A stretch of DNA of 64,000 nucleotides from Bdellovibrionota bacterium (GCA_963170155.1 CAUJGP010000024.1:1-64000), one strand, 5' to 3'. Numbered from the stretch's first letter, positions 24,476 through 34,270 are shown. Program-made: numbers and translations. Notes: generated by a model not told the origin, from the sequence alone.

Positions 24476-25243
24476 GTGGTAACATCAATCGAACAAATTA
24501 GAAAATTAGAAGAAATTTTAAGAGCTGTGAAGAGTAAAGAGATTGGTGTCCTCGATGCTTTCTTTCAACTAAGACAAATTTTGCAAACAGAGGATGCACA
24601 AGGAAACCATCTCACTCAGGATTCTATCGAAAAACTAAAAAAACGCTTTCAATTTTGGTCCTTCGAGTTAAGTTCTGTTAACCTTAACGCTCTGGCACCC
24701 AAAGAACGTCTGCTTTTTCTCCGCCAATATTTTTTTGAAGATAAGGCCAAGATCCTAAAGAAGGCTGTTGCACCTCAGATTTTAATGGGATTAGCTCTAC
24801 AAAATTTTGCTCACCTCACAGGCCTTTCTCTCAACTTTGTTTTGCTAGGAAAGCATTTAGCCCTTAAAACTGAAATTGAAGGCGAATTTCAGTATATTTC
24901 TCTTGATGAAAATGGTCGTCTTCTCGATACACAAGAAGTTCTCGATCTTATTTTTAACTTTGGTAAAATTCGTCGTATTGATTTTTCAGATCTTGTTCTC
25001 GCCTATTTGGAGTATTTTCAAAATCAGTTAGACCCCAAAAAAGCTTCAAGACAAATTCTCAGGATCTATGACCTTATTTTATCTTTAAGAACCTCTGATC
25101 CTAAAACTTTACTTCGTCGGGCCTATCTTTATAAAGAACTCGGTTATATCTCCGAAGCCTTAGCGGACCTTAAACGATATCTTAATTTTCAACCTACAGA
25201 GCCTTTTACTAAATCCATCCGAAAATTCTACTCACAGCTTTGA
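24476..25243 (+). CDS. SirB1/transglutaminase-like protein with TPR C-terminus
   Basis: 255 residues from GTG 24476. The middle (FVLLGKHLALKTEIEGEFQYISLDENGRLLDTQE, about 122-158) has the layout of SirB1/UPF0162 proteins, where a transglutaminase-like region is followed by C-terminal TPR helices (DPKTLLRRAYLYKELGYISEALADLKRYLNFQP, about 212-244). The catalytic Cys of functional transglutaminases is not evident. Role unknown; homologues occur near peptide-chain-release genes in other bacteria. It is followed by a strong terminator shared with the convergent barrel gene. Confidence 0.6.
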   Translation: MVTSIEQIRKLEEILRAVKSKEIGVLDAFFQLRQILQTEDAQGNHLTQDSIEKLKKRFQFWSFELSSVNLNALAPKERLLFLRQYFFEDKAKILKKAVAPQILMGLALQNFAHLTGLSLNFVLLGKHLALKTEIEGEFQYISLDENGRLLDTQEVLDLIFNFGKIRRIDFSDLVLAYLEYFQNQLDPKKASRQILRIYDLILSLRTSDPKTLLRRAYLYKELGYISEALADLKRYLNFQPTEPFTKSIRKFYSQL

Positions 25244-25424
25244 GATTATTTAGAATTTTGGTCGAAGTATAAATGAACACGCATCAGTGATTTTTCAATT
25301 TTATTCATTTTCTTTCTCTCCCCAATCACTGGGCCTGTAACCTACTGTAAACAAACCTTCCCTCACTTTGAAGCTAGGGCCTTGACCCAATAAAAGGAAT
25401 AAAAAACCGATGAAAATAAAAAAG

Positions 25425-25449
25425 CCCCTCGAAGTTCAACCTCGAGGGG
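25425..25449. terminator. bidirectional intrinsic terminator
   Basis: CCCCTCGA (25425-25432) pairs with TCGAGGGG (25442-25449) around a 9-nt loop. TTTTTGAG follows on plus, and a T-run (CTTTTTTTATTTT) follows on minus. It separates the SirB1-like gene from the convergent barrel gene at 25478. Confidence 0.9.
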
Positions 25450-25477
25450 TTTTTGAGATAAACAATTTATTTCTTAA

Positions 25478-26500
25478 TTAAAATAAATAAGTCATACCAG
25501 CATTAGCACCGAAAGAAGATCCATCGATAACACCAGTTGCTGCAGACGTAAGAGCAATATCTAATGTTGCTTTAGTGAACTTGAAGCCCATACCAGCATT
25601 CACTGTTGTATTGTGATTTACTGTATTAGCACCAGAAGGAGTTCCTCCTGTTGTCTTCTCACTGCTCAACAGAACGTTTTGAGTAACAGAACCTCTAAGA
25701 GTTAACCAAGAAGCTGCATCTGCTTCGATACCAAAAATGATTGGTAAATACATTTCACTTGTTTTACCACCATCAGGCTTAATTTCATTCATCTCTAATG
25801 CTAATCCATAAAAGAAGTCAGCGCCTTCACTCTTCATTGCATGAACAGCTCCGAGTTCCATGCTGCTAGAAGTCGTTTTTGCTTCTGTAGCTGTCTTAAC
25901 TTTTTCTGTATTGGCTCCATAAGTGAAATAAGCAGTCCAATCACTCAACTTGTGGTACACACCCAACTCCATAGGAGCTTGTGTCACTTCATTAGATTCA
26001 GATGTTCCATCACCTTTTGCTTTATCAACAAGGCCCAAACCTAAAGCTACTGTCGTGTCACCCATAACTATTGAACCTGTAAGATTCATTAGACTTTGAG
26101 TTTGATCATCCGTAGCAGCACTTGTGTTCTTTTTATCTGAAGCTGAGTAGCTAAACAAAACACCCCAAGCCATATCACCCGCTTTTGCACTGTAAGCAAC
26201 GGAGAATGGGTTTTCAGCTCCTAAATAATTGCCTCTTGCTTTATCGCCAGCACCTAGAAAAAATCCAAGACGAGCCTCGTCCATAGCTTTGATCATACCG
26301 CCATCAGTATTGCTACCAACAGTTGTGTTACCAAAGTTAAATTCCATAGATTCTGGAAGCAACATCATGTCGCTGGGGATAGCAAAAACAGTTCGCATAT
26401 CAGTTAAGTGCTTAGCTCCACCAAGAGCTCCATATCTAGCTTGAGTAGCAAACGCCGTACTTCCTGCAATAATTAACGCTAAACTTAACATCTTTTTCAT
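25478..26500 (-). CDS. outer membrane beta-barrel protein, paralogue 1
   Basis: A 340-residue exported protein: signal MKKMLSLALIIAGSTAFA, then beta-strand-rich sequence ending in TYLF, a terminal aromatic typical of outer-membrane barrels. It shares with the upstream 373-aa gene the motifs SxSDKKNTxAxTDDxxQS, SWxxLRGSVxQN, NTVxHNTT and a similar C-terminus, so the pair arose by tandem duplication. No porin family is named; it could be a diffusion pore or surface antigen. It is second in order and 54 bp after its paralogue. AGAAAGG is a weak Shine-Dalgarno. Confidence 0.8.
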   Translation of the reverse strand: MKKMLSLALIIAGSTAFATQARYGALGGAKHLTDMRTVFAIPSDMMLLPESMEFNFGNTTVGSNTDGGMIKAMDEARLGFFLGAGDKARGNYLGAENPFSVAYSAKAGDMAWGVLFSYSASDKKNTSAATDDQTQSLMNLTGSIVMGDTTVALGLGLVDKAKGDGTSESNEVTQAPMELGVYHKLSDWTAYFTYGANTEKVKTATEAKTTSSSMELGAVHAMKSEGADFFYGLALEMNEIKPDGGKTSEMYLPIIFGIEADAASWLTLRGSVTQNVLLSSEKTTGGTPSGANTVNHNTTVNAGMGFKFTKATLDIALTSAATGVIDGSSFGANAGMTYLF

Positions 26501-26554
26501 AAATTATACCTTTCTTATCTTAATTTATTTATTAATTTTCTAATATTTACTTTT

Positions 26555-27676
26555 TTAAAACATATAAGTGTAAGAAGCATCTGTTCCAAAAGCAGCTGTA
26601 TCAAGCGTTCCAGATGTTCCCATTGTCATCACGATATCAAGATTGTTTTTTCCCCAAACAAATCCCGCACCAGCAGCTGTTGTGGTGTTGTGATCAACTG
26701 TATTTGTATCGTTAGGAGTCTCTTTTTTTGAACTCATGAAAAAATTCTGGCTTACAGAACCACGAAGCTTCATCCAAGAAGTTGCCAATACTTCCGCACC
26801 AATAGTAAATGGCATAGAAGTTGTTTCAAACTTATAGTCATTAGCAACAGGCGTGTTAATAATAGGCAAGTTAGTCATAGCACCAACTTCTTTATATTTC
26901 TCAGACTTCATTTTATAAGCTAAGCCGTAGAAAGCCATGCTGCCTTCACTTTTCCAAGCATTGGTAAATCCAATAGTTGTTTCAGCAAGATCGTAATCAA
27001 ACACATCTCCTGTTGTATTATCTGCTTTGGCACCAGCCATATCGTGTCTAAGAATAATTTTTATTGAATCCATAAAGTAATGACCACCAAGAGAAAGTCC
27101 TGATTTGCCTTTGTACTTCGTATCTCCAGACTCAGCTGTACTGCTCAATCCCACATTTGCAAAAGCTCCCCAGATATCGTTTTTAACACCTAAGCGAATA
27201 CCCATTGCAGATTGTTTTTCATCATCAGTAGGTGCATCAGTATTTTTCTTGTCAGAATTAGAGTAATTGAAGCTTACTGCCCAATTTTGATCCCCAGCTT
27301 TTGCACCATAAAAAATCTCGAATGGATTTTCATGACTTAAAAATGCTGTTCCAGCAGCGGTACCAGCTAATGTTCTCAGCCATGTAACGTTAGGGCTTGT
27401 CTTGCCTAAATAAAGACCTAGTTTAGCGTCTCCCATTGTGTACAAAAATCCGCCTTCAGCATCTGGATTACTTGTAAGGCTACCATTTGTTGCTGTTTCT
27501 CCCATTTCAAAAGTCGCAAAGTCACCAACGTAGTGAACATCAGCTGGATTTACAAAAATACCTTGGATATCTGTAATCGCTGTCGTATTGCTAAGTGCCT
27601 TTTGGCGAGCCTTAGATGCCATCACGGGAGATGCGGCCAAAGAAACTGCCGCAACAAGATAAAGAGCCTTTTTCAT
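26555..27676 (-). CDS. outer membrane beta-barrel protein, paralogue 2
   Basis: A 373-residue exported protein: signal MKKALYLVAAVSLAASPVMA, beta-rich body, final YMF. It is the promoter-proximal copy of the tandem pair and slightly longer, with an insertion around residues 90-110 (TSPNVTWLRTLAGTAAGT). Shared blocks with the 340-aa paralogue are AGDxxWxVxFxYSxSDKKNT and SWMKLRGSVSQN. It is translated from ATG 27676. The upstream 460 bp hold two hairpins that could lie in its leader. Confidence 0.8.
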   Translation of the reverse strand: MKKALYLVAAVSLAASPVMASKARQKALSNTTAITDIQGIFVNPADVHYVGDFATFEMGETATNGSLTSNPDAEGGFLYTMGDAKLGLYLGKTSPNVTWLRTLAGTAAGTAFLSHENPFEIFYGAKAGDQNWAVSFNYSNSDKKNTDAPTDDEKQSAMGIRLGVKNDIWGAFANVGLSSTAESGDTKYKGKSGLSLGGHYFMDSIKIILRHDMAGAKADNTTGDVFDYDLAETTIGFTNAWKSEGSMAFYGLAYKMKSEKYKEVGAMTNLPIINTPVANDYKFETTSMPFTIGAEVLATSWMKLRGSVSQNFFMSSKKETPNDTNTVDHNTTTAAGAGFVWGKNNLDIVMTMGTSGTLDTAAFGTDASYTYMF

Positions 27677-28137
27677 AACTTGTTCCTTTCGTTAAAGACT
27701 TGCGTCCATAAGTTTTTTTGTTATTTTCCAATATCTAGACTGTAATAAGGCCCATATACTGAAGCAATGGATTTTTATTTGCGAGCCATTGCTTCTCGAA
27801 AGTTTTTTTAAAAAAATAGATTCCTGTTTATAAGTGCACTGAAAACAATCACCACAAAAACAAGACCTGAAGCCTTTTTGCTGGCGATTGTTTCCTATTT
27901 CACACACACCTTCACCTTTTGAAGACTAACTAATTCTTGTTGATTCATTGCGTCGATTCTCTTCTTTACTGATATACTTAAGGAATTCTCTGCTTAAAAA
28001 ATAAATTATTTCAAATTTGCTTACTCAATGATCTTATTTTTGTGAGATAAAAATGAACCTCAAAAAGTATACCTCAGCTCCGCTTTATACTTTGATTTGT
28101 CTGGCCTTTTGTAAAGACCCTGTTAGTATTTACGGCA
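27677..28137. other. 461-bp divergent intergenic region with two hairpins
   Basis: Between the leftward barrel gene and rightward rnr. Hairpin A: GAAGCAATGG/CCATTGCTTC, a perfect 10-bp stem with 15-nt loop (27761-27795), followed on plus by a seven-T run after six bases. Hairpin B: AACAATC...GATTGTT (27843-27892) with a long loop. On minus they would lie in the leader of the barrel gene if its promoter is further upstream. Near 28120 there is TAGTAT, about 9 bp before the rnr ATG, with no good Shine-Dalgarno in front of rnr. Confidence 0.45.
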
Positions 28138-30333
28138 ATGACAAAAGAAAATAAAAAACTTATTACTGGTATTATCAAACGACACGCTGATGGATTTGGA
28201 TTTTTAATTCCTGATAATCCTGAACACGCTGATGTCTATATTTCTAAACATTCTATGGTTGGTGTTATGACCAATGATAGAGTCTTTATTGAAGTATTTA
28301 AATCAAAAGGTGAAGACCGATACCACGGAGAAATCATCCGCATCATGAACCGAGGGATGAAGACACTGGTCGGCCGCATTACAATTCTCAATGACCAATG
28401 GTATCTAATACCTGATGACTCCAAAGCTTGGGGTCAAGATCTTAAAATTAAAAGGAGTGATTCTCCATCTGTGAAAGAGGGAGATCTCGTACACATTGAG
28501 ATTCTCACCTATCCTGAAGAAGGAACACCCTTCACTGGTAAAATCGTAGAGGTGATTGGAAATGCCGAAGACCCCCTGAATGACGTCAAACGTGTTTTAA
28601 GAACACAAAATGTCCCCGAAGCTTTTTCGGCCCAAACACTAAAAGAAACCCATGGGCTCAAGGAAGATCCTGTTCCTGCTGATTGGAAAACACGCAAAGA
28701 TATCACGCATCTTCCTCTCATTACTATTGATGGTGTCACCGCCAAAGACTTTGATGATGCTGTTTTTGTTGAAACAACAAAACAAGGTTTTCATCTGTTG
28801 GTGGCTATCGCTGATGTCAGTCACTATGTGAAACCAGGAACCTCTTTAGACCATGATGCTTATGATCGGGGAACCAGCGTGTACTTTCCCAACTATGTTG
28901 TCCCCATGTTGCCAGAGGTTCTTAGTAATGGCCTCTGCTCTTTAAAGCCTCAAGTTCCCCGTCTTTGTTTAGTCGCTGATATGCAATTCACCTTTCAAGG
29001 AGAACCCTTAGCTGCTCATTTCTATGAAGCTGTCATGAAAAGCATGGCTCGCGTTACCTACGGCGAAGCACAAGAAATCATTGATGGCACTCCTATTGAA
29101 AAGTTAAAACCCGTGCAAGACACCATCCTCAAATGCTCAGACCTAGCAAAAGTACTGATGAATCGTCGCTTCAAAGAAGGTTCCCTCGATTTAAATATTG
29201 CCCAGACAGAACTTAAGATCGATGCCAGCGGTAATCCTGTCGATGTTCAAAAGTCAGAGCGTTTATTTGCTCACCGTTTGATTGAAGAACTCATGTTAGC
29301 CGCCAATGTTGCTGTTTCCACATTTCTCGAATCCAAAGAGAACCCCTCTCTTTTTCGGATTCATGATGAGCCCAGCCCCGATTCTATTAAATCACTCGAA
29401 GTCTATCTTCACAATCTAGGCTCTAAAATTCGTTTCAATGGCAGTGGTTCATTACAAAAAAAACTTTCCAAAGCTCTCGAGCATTTCGCAGATCACTCTG
29501 AAGGGCAAATCATTAACATTTTGACCCTTCGATCTTTAAGTCAAGCCAAGTACAGCTCTAACAATATTGGCCACTTTGGATTGGGATTCAAATCCTACAC
29601 ACACTTCACTTCACCCATTCGTAGATACCCCGACCTCATTGTACATCGACTCCTCAAACATTATGTCGTATCAAGTACCAGCTACCCCATGCCTTCTCTG
29701 GATGAACTCACCACCGCTGGGAACATCTTATCGGCTTCCGAACAACGGGCTGTAAAATGTGAACGCCAGTTCATGAGCATCAAAAAAGCACGATTTTTAT
29801 CTCGTTTTGTTGGCCAGGAGTTCAATGGCATGATCAGCTCGGTCGCTCGATTCGGAGTTTTCGTTCTTCTCCGAGAATTCGACATTGATGGTTTAGTCAA
29901 ACTCGAAAACTTAGGGAACGACCGCTGGGTTTTTGATGAGGATAATTTAAGGATCATTGGTGATCGCTCTAAAATGATTTTCAAGTTAGGGCAATCGGTC
30001 AAAGTTATTCTGGTAAGCGTGGATGTTGAATTAGGACAAATTAATTTTGATTTACAAGAAGACAGCAAAGTCCATCAAAGACCATTATCCATCAAATCTC
30101 ACAATAACAAAAATTCGCCGAAAAAAGAGGAAGAGCGGCAATCACGTCGTCCAAAAACGAAAGACTCACCAAAGCCCTCTCCAAATAAAAAGAAATCAAA
30201 ACTTTCTCGTTTACTAGAAAAAATAAAATCCAAGGAGGAGCCTTCACGTGAGGATCATCGAAACCGGAAAGACTCTAGGAAAAACAATAAAAAACGCGGG
30301 AAGGCTAAGAACCATTCTCGCAGTCTTCGCTAA
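28138..30333 (+). CDS. rnr: ribonuclease R
   Basis: A 731-residue 3'-5' exoribonuclease degrading structured RNA. N-terminal cold-shock-like OB domains (GFGFLIPD, VFIE) are followed by the RNB domain with ITIDGVTAKDFDDAVFVE (metal-binding Asp cluster, about 198-213) and DVSHYVKPGTSLDHDAYDRGTSVYFPNYVVPMLPEVLSNGLCSL. An S1 domain (about 560-640, GMISSVARFGVFV) follows, and then a Lys/Arg-rich tail. The tail overlaps the next gene by 86 bases. ATG 28138 lacks a Shine-Dalgarno. Confidence 0.96.
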   Translation: MTKENKKLITGIIKRHADGFGFLIPDNPEHADVYISKHSMVGVMTNDRVFIEVFKSKGEDRYHGEIIRIMNRGMKTLVGRITILNDQWYLIPDDSKAWGQDLKIKRSDSPSVKEGDLVHIEILTYPEEGTPFTGKIVEVIGNAEDPLNDVKRVLRTQNVPEAFSAQTLKETHGLKEDPVPADWKTRKDITHLPLITIDGVTAKDFDDAVFVETTKQGFHLLVAIADVSHYVKPGTSLDHDAYDRGTSVYFPNYVVPMLPEVLSNGLCSLKPQVPRLCLVADMQFTFQGEPLAAHFYEAVMKSMARVTYGEAQEIIDGTPIEKLKPVQDTILKCSDLAKVLMNRRFKEGSLDLNIAQTELKIDASGNPVDVQKSERLFAHRLIEELMLAANVAVSTFLESKENPSLFRIHDEPSPDSIKSLEVYLHNLGSKIRFNGSGSLQKKLSKALEHFADHSEGQIINILTLRSLSQAKYSSNNIGHFGLGFKSYTHFTSPIRRYPDLIVHRLLKHYVVSSTSYPMPSLDELTTAGNILSASEQRAVKCERQFMSIKKARFLSRFVGQEFNGMISSVARFGVFVLLREFDIDGLVKLENLGNDRWVFDEDNLRIIGDRSKMIFKLGQSVKVILVSVDVELGQINFDLQEDSKVHQRPLSIKSHNNKNSPKKEEERQSRRPKTKDSPKPSPNKKKSKLSRLLEKIKSKEEPSREDHRNRKDSRKNNKKRGKAKNHSRSLR

Positions 30334-31918
30334 ACACGGTCTACATAATGTACTCGAGCGTTTGCAGTTAGGTCGTTATCTCCTCGAGAAATTCACGACC
30401 TCCGAAGAAATTGATAAATACACCATCCCTCAGCGCATTCGAATGAGTTTTGAAGAACTCGGCCCCACCTATGTTAAATTAGGTCAGTTGTTAGCCACGC
30501 GTCCTGATTTGATTCCTCCTTCATGGGTAGGAGAATTTGAAAGATTACACGCCTCTGTACAAACATTGAATTTTGAGGTGATTGAACACGTTTTACGGGA
30601 TGAGTTTGGCAGCCAACTCTATGAAATTTTTGAATCGATTGACTCGAAACCCCTGGGATCAGCGAGTATTGCTCAGGTGCACAAAGCCACGCTCATTGAC
30701 GGAACCAGTGTGGTCATCAAGGTGCAAAGGCCCGGAATTGTAGATACCATTAATGACGACTTGAATGTTTTGTACTTTTTAGCGGAACTGCTTGAAAAAT
30801 ATATTGAAGAGACTCGCCCCTTCAATCCTGTGGGGATTGTCGACGAATATTTTAAAACACTGGAGCTTGAAACCAATTTTTTGATTGAAGCTAATAATAT
30901 CCGACGATTTTCAGAAAATTTCAAAAACGACCCTCACATTATTATTCCCAAAGTCTATCTTGAATTGTCCACAGAACGTGTTTTAGTTTTAGAAGCCCTT
31001 GAAGGAACACCACTCAGCGCTTCTGAAAAAACCCTCGATGAACTGACGGTAGATCGAGAAGCCATTGTGAAAGCCGGCCTACGGTGCTACATGCAAATGG
31101 TTTTTCACTACGGTTTTTTTCACGGTGATCTACACGCCGGTAACTTTTTTATTTTACCCGAAAATAAAATCGGTTTGATTGATTTTGGAGTGGTCGGACG
31201 CCTCAACCGTAAAACTCAAACGGCCATAGCGAACATGCTTTTGGCCATGGCTATGGAAGACTATGACCGTCTGGCTGAAGAATACATCAATCTGGCTCCC
31301 TTTAACGAGAAAATAGATCAGGATCAATTTGCACGGGAATTGAGAGATGTCATAGCTCCTTACTACGGCCTCACTCTCAAAGGCGTCAATCTAGGGCGCA
31401 TTTTGATGAACTCTTCTTCTATTGCCACTAAAAACCATATCTCCCTTCCCACAGAATTAATGATGTTTTTTAAATCCATCGTGACGATTGAAGGTTTAAG
31501 TCGGCGAATTATCAAAGATTTTGATTTTTTACAATACGCTCTGGAATTTGCCACCCAACTGGCAAAAGCCCAATACGATCCCGAAAAAATCACTCAAGAA
31601 ATCATGGAAGTACTTCGAGATTCTAAAAATCTCTTTTACACTCTTCCACGACAAATACGACAAACTTTCCGCAAGCTCAATCATCCAAGTTTTGCTTTAA
31701 AAATCCAACTTCTTGGTATGAAAGAGATGCCACAGGCCATTGATCGCTTTGGTGTTATCCTTTATTGGGGACTTATTGTTTCTAGCCTTATTATCAGTGC
31801 CACGATCATGTTAGGGCAACCTACCTCCCGTTTTATTTTTGGAGTTCCCATGCCTAGTTTTATTGGATACACTTTAGCTATTCTCTTTGGCGCTTGGGCT
31901 TATTGGAAAAAACGTTAG
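30248..31918 (+). CDS. UbiB/ABC1 (ADCK-type) kinase-like protein
   Basis: A 556-residue atypical kinase of the UbiB family, linked to quinone biosynthesis. Motifs: KLGQLLATRPDLIP (KxGQ, about 78-90), LGSASIAQVHKA (A-rich loop, about 137-148), VIKVQRPGI, ETNFLIEANNI, FHGDLHAGNFFI and LIDFGVVG. Two C-terminal membrane helices (about 505-528, 535-552) anchor it. GTG 30248 is well supported by AAGGAGGAG about seven bases upstream. The gene overlaps rnr by 86 bp in another frame. No quinone biosynthesis gene is next to it. Confidence 0.9.
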   Translation: MRIIETGKTLGKTIKNAGRLRTILAVFAKHGLHNVLERLQLGRYLLEKFTTSEEIDKYTIPQRIRMSFEELGPTYVKLGQLLATRPDLIPPSWVGEFERLHASVQTLNFEVIEHVLRDEFGSQLYEIFESIDSKPLGSASIAQVHKATLIDGTSVVIKVQRPGIVDTINDDLNVLYFLAELLEKYIEETRPFNPVGIVDEYFKTLELETNFLIEANNIRRFSENFKNDPHIIIPKVYLELSTERVLVLEALEGTPLSASEKTLDELTVDREAIVKAGLRCYMQMVFHYGFFHGDLHAGNFFILPENKIGLIDFGVVGRLNRKTQTAIANMLLAMAMEDYDRLAEEYINLAPFNEKIDQDQFARELRDVIAPYYGLTLKGVNLGRILMNSSSIATKNHISLPTELMMFFKSIVTIEGLSRRIIKDFDFLQYALEFATQLAKAQYDPEKITQEIMEVLRDSKNLFYTLPRQIRQTFRKLNHPSFALKIQLLGMKEMPQAIDRFGVILYWGLIVSSLIISATIMLGQPTSRFIFGVPMPSFIGYTLAILFGAWAYWKKR

Positions 31919-31957
31919 TTCCTTTAAAAATAACCATCAAAAGAAAGGCTCCCGATC

Positions 31958-32548
31958 ATGCCGTTTTTGGATCCAAAAACTCAATTTAAAAACAGTGTTT
32001 CTTTTTTTATGAATATCTTGATGGTTTGCTTTCTCACCCTACCACTCTCCTCCCTGGGATCTCCGATTCCAGGGATGGGTTCTTCAGAAGTTTCACAACT
32101 GCTCAAAAATATTGTCGTCTCGGAATACGGCTTCAGAATTGGAAACTCCAAACAAACTTTTTGGAACCTTAAACAAGATATTCAATCTAACACCACTAAT
32201 ACATTTGAATACTTTGCAGCCGATCCTCTAAAAAAATCGGCTCGCTTCACCATCAATATCGATAAATTCACTTCTCCTACGAATTTTGATTCCTACGTTA
32301 AAAAATGGGTGAAAGAATATCCCTACTTTGGATTTGAAATACTGAACACTCAGAAAATGAAGTTGGATGATGAGCCCTGTTATTTAGTGGACTTGACTCA
32401 CCCTAAAAAAAATAAACAAATTCGGCAGTTTGTTGTGGTCAAAAAAGAATTTGCCGTTGTCATGACCTGCGCTGATGAAATCAATAAATTTAATGAAACA
32501 GCTCTTCAGTGTGCGGAATTAATTAAAAACTTTCAATGGATCCAATGA
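31958..32548 (+). CDS. exported protein, unknown function
   Basis: 196 residues. After a short N-terminal extension a hydrophobic signal (SFFMNILMVCFLTLPLSSLGSP, about 14-36) is seen. The mature protein (about 37-196) is mixed alpha/beta with two cysteines (DEPCYLV, MTCAD, plus LQCAEL). No recognised family; the pattern FTINIDKFTSPTNFDSYVKKWVKEYPYFGFEIL suggests a small periplasmic domain. It is preceded by the UbiB-like gene, gap 39 bp, likely the same transcript. Role unclear. Confidence 0.6.
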   Translation: MPFLDPKTQFKNSVSFFMNILMVCFLTLPLSSLGSPIPGMGSSEVSQLLKNIVVSEYGFRIGNSKQTFWNLKQDIQSNTTNTFEYFAADPLKKSARFTINIDKFTSPTNFDSYVKKWVKEYPYFGFEILNTQKMKLDDEPCYLVDLTHPKKNKQIRQFVVVKKEFAVVMTCADEINKFNETALQCAELIKNFQWIQ

Positions 32549-32644
32549 TCGCTTTTCCTTATAGTTAAGAACCCGTCACTATACCCATGATACGATTAAA
32601 CGAAAATAAAAAATAATTTATATTTATTTCACTGGAGCAAAAGC

Positions 32645-34270
32645 TTAAGTGTTTTTAAAGAACTTCTTCACAACACGGACCATTCGCGTCCACAAAGTAA
32701 CTTTATAAACAACGGGTTTTGTAGCAGCCCGATGCTTGTAATGCCCCTTATTGTTATGAGAACGATGTTTTGTTTGACGAGCAGCCGTTGGGTTTATAGC
32801 CGATGACGAACTTGCATTGGGCCGGTGCTTATATTGCACCTTTGGCTCCGATGAACCCTCATGTCTTTTTGATTCACTTCTATTATTAGCGCCATATCTC
32901 GTCGAGCGATCTTTCTTATAATCGCCGCCAGAACGACGAGAAGAACGATCCTCACGATAATCGCCCTCTCCTTTACGAAAAGGTTTTGAACCTTTAAAGT
33001 CCCGAGGAGACTCTCCATTAAACGCCCGTGGTCTTCGTTCCATAGAATCATAAGATGACTTTAAAGGAATAAAATCTCTTACAAGTTGACTATCATCAAA
33101 CCAACTCGATTCCAGTTTATGCTTCAAATAATCTTCAATCCGTTGCAAAGATTCCACGTCTTTATCACTCACAAAACTAAAAGCTTTGCCCGTTTGCCCC
33201 GCTCGACCTGTCCGACCAATGCGATGAACGTAGGATTCAGCATCCGTGGGCAACTCAAAATTGACTACCATATCCACACCCTGAATATCCAACCCTCTCG
33301 CGGCCACATCAGTGGCGACCAATACATTCGTTGTATTATCCGCTTTAAATTGCGCGATCACACGATTGCGTTGAGCCTGATTTAATAAACTTGAAATACC
33401 CACAGCAGGAATGTTATTGGCTCTTAAAAAATTGACGATGGGTTCAATTTGATTTTTAAAATTACTAAAAATGACTGTTTGCCGAGGACTATGATTTTTA
33501 AATAAAGAAAGCAGATATTGAGACTTCTCTTCTTGGCCCAAATGAAAAATAGAGTCCTCTACATTTTCAGCCTTAGCCTGATCGCGGCTAACATTAATTT
33601 CGACAGGAGAAGCTCCATATTGATAAGCGGTGTTCAAGACATCCAAATTCAAGGTAGCGCTGAAAACTAAAAACTGTCGATCCTTGGGAATGCGATCCAA
33701 GATATATTTCATATCATCTTTAAATCCCATATCAAACATCCGGTCAGCTTCATCAAAAATGATGGCTCGAACGAGTTTCAAATCCACATTATGTTCTTTG
33801 TAAAGATCAATCAAACGACCCGGAGTCGCTACAACAAAAGTAACGCCTCTCTTTAAGGCTTCTTTTTGTTTTTCATAGCCTGTTCCACCATAAATAGAAC
33901 ACCCTTCCAAACCTGAATCAAAGCCATAAGTTTTAATATTTTGTAACACTTGCTCGGCTAGTTCTCGTGTGGGCACTAAAATTAGAATCCAATGAAAAGG
34001 CTTCCAATCGGGAAATCCTCTGACTTTGTGCAAATCTATGATTTCTTCAGTGGCTCCCTCAGGTACTTTTTGAGAACGTAAAACTCTTTCCATCAAAGGA
34101 AGAAGAAATGCCGCCGTTTTTCCAGTTCCCGTCTGAGCTAAGCCCGCCAAATCTTTGCCCTCCAGAACATGAGGCATTGCTTGCTCCTGAATGGGCGTGC
34201 ACTCCGTGTAATTCAGTTTTTGTATAGGAGCTAAAAGGGACGGAGTTAATTTTAAGTCTTCAAATTTCAA
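32645..34270 (-). CDS. DEAD-box RNA helicase, RhlE-like
   Basis: About 541 residues when started at TTG 34270, which gives MKFEDLKLTPSLL and has GATGAGG a few bases upstream; the upstream frame to 34369 is not conserved helicase sequence. Motifs: AQTGTGKTAAF (Walker A), VPTRELAEQ, ATPGRLIDL, FDEADRMFDMGF (DEAD), SATL (motif III), VATDVAARGLDIQGVDMV and HRIGRTGRAGQTG (VI). The C-terminal about 150 residues are an Arg/Ser/His-rich disordered tail with RRSGGDYKK-like repeats, probably RNA-binding. It likely works in ribosome assembly or RNA decay. Confidence 0.93.
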   Translation of the reverse strand: MKFEDLKLTPSLLAPIQKLNYTECTPIQEQAMPHVLEGKDLAGLAQTGTGKTAAFLLPLMERVLRSQKVPEGATEEIIDLHKVRGFPDWKPFHWILILVPTRELAEQVLQNIKTYGFDSGLEGCSIYGGTGYEKQKEALKRGVTFVVATPGRLIDLYKEHNVDLKLVRAIIFDEADRMFDMGFKDDMKYILDRIPKDRQFLVFSATLNLDVLNTAYQYGASPVEINVSRDQAKAENVEDSIFHLGQEEKSQYLLSLFKNHSPRQTVIFSNFKNQIEPIVNFLRANNIPAVGISSLLNQAQRNRVIAQFKADNTTNVLVATDVAARGLDIQGVDMVVNFELPTDAESYVHRIGRTGRAGQTGKAFSFVSDKDVESLQRIEDYLKHKLESSWFDDSQLVRDFIPLKSSYDSMERRPRAFNGESPRDFKGSKPFRKGEGDYREDRSSRRSGGDYKKDRSTRYGANNRSESKRHEGSSEPKVQYKHRPNASSSSAINPTAARQTKHRSHNNKGHYKHRAATKPVVYKVTLWTRMVRVVKKFFKNT

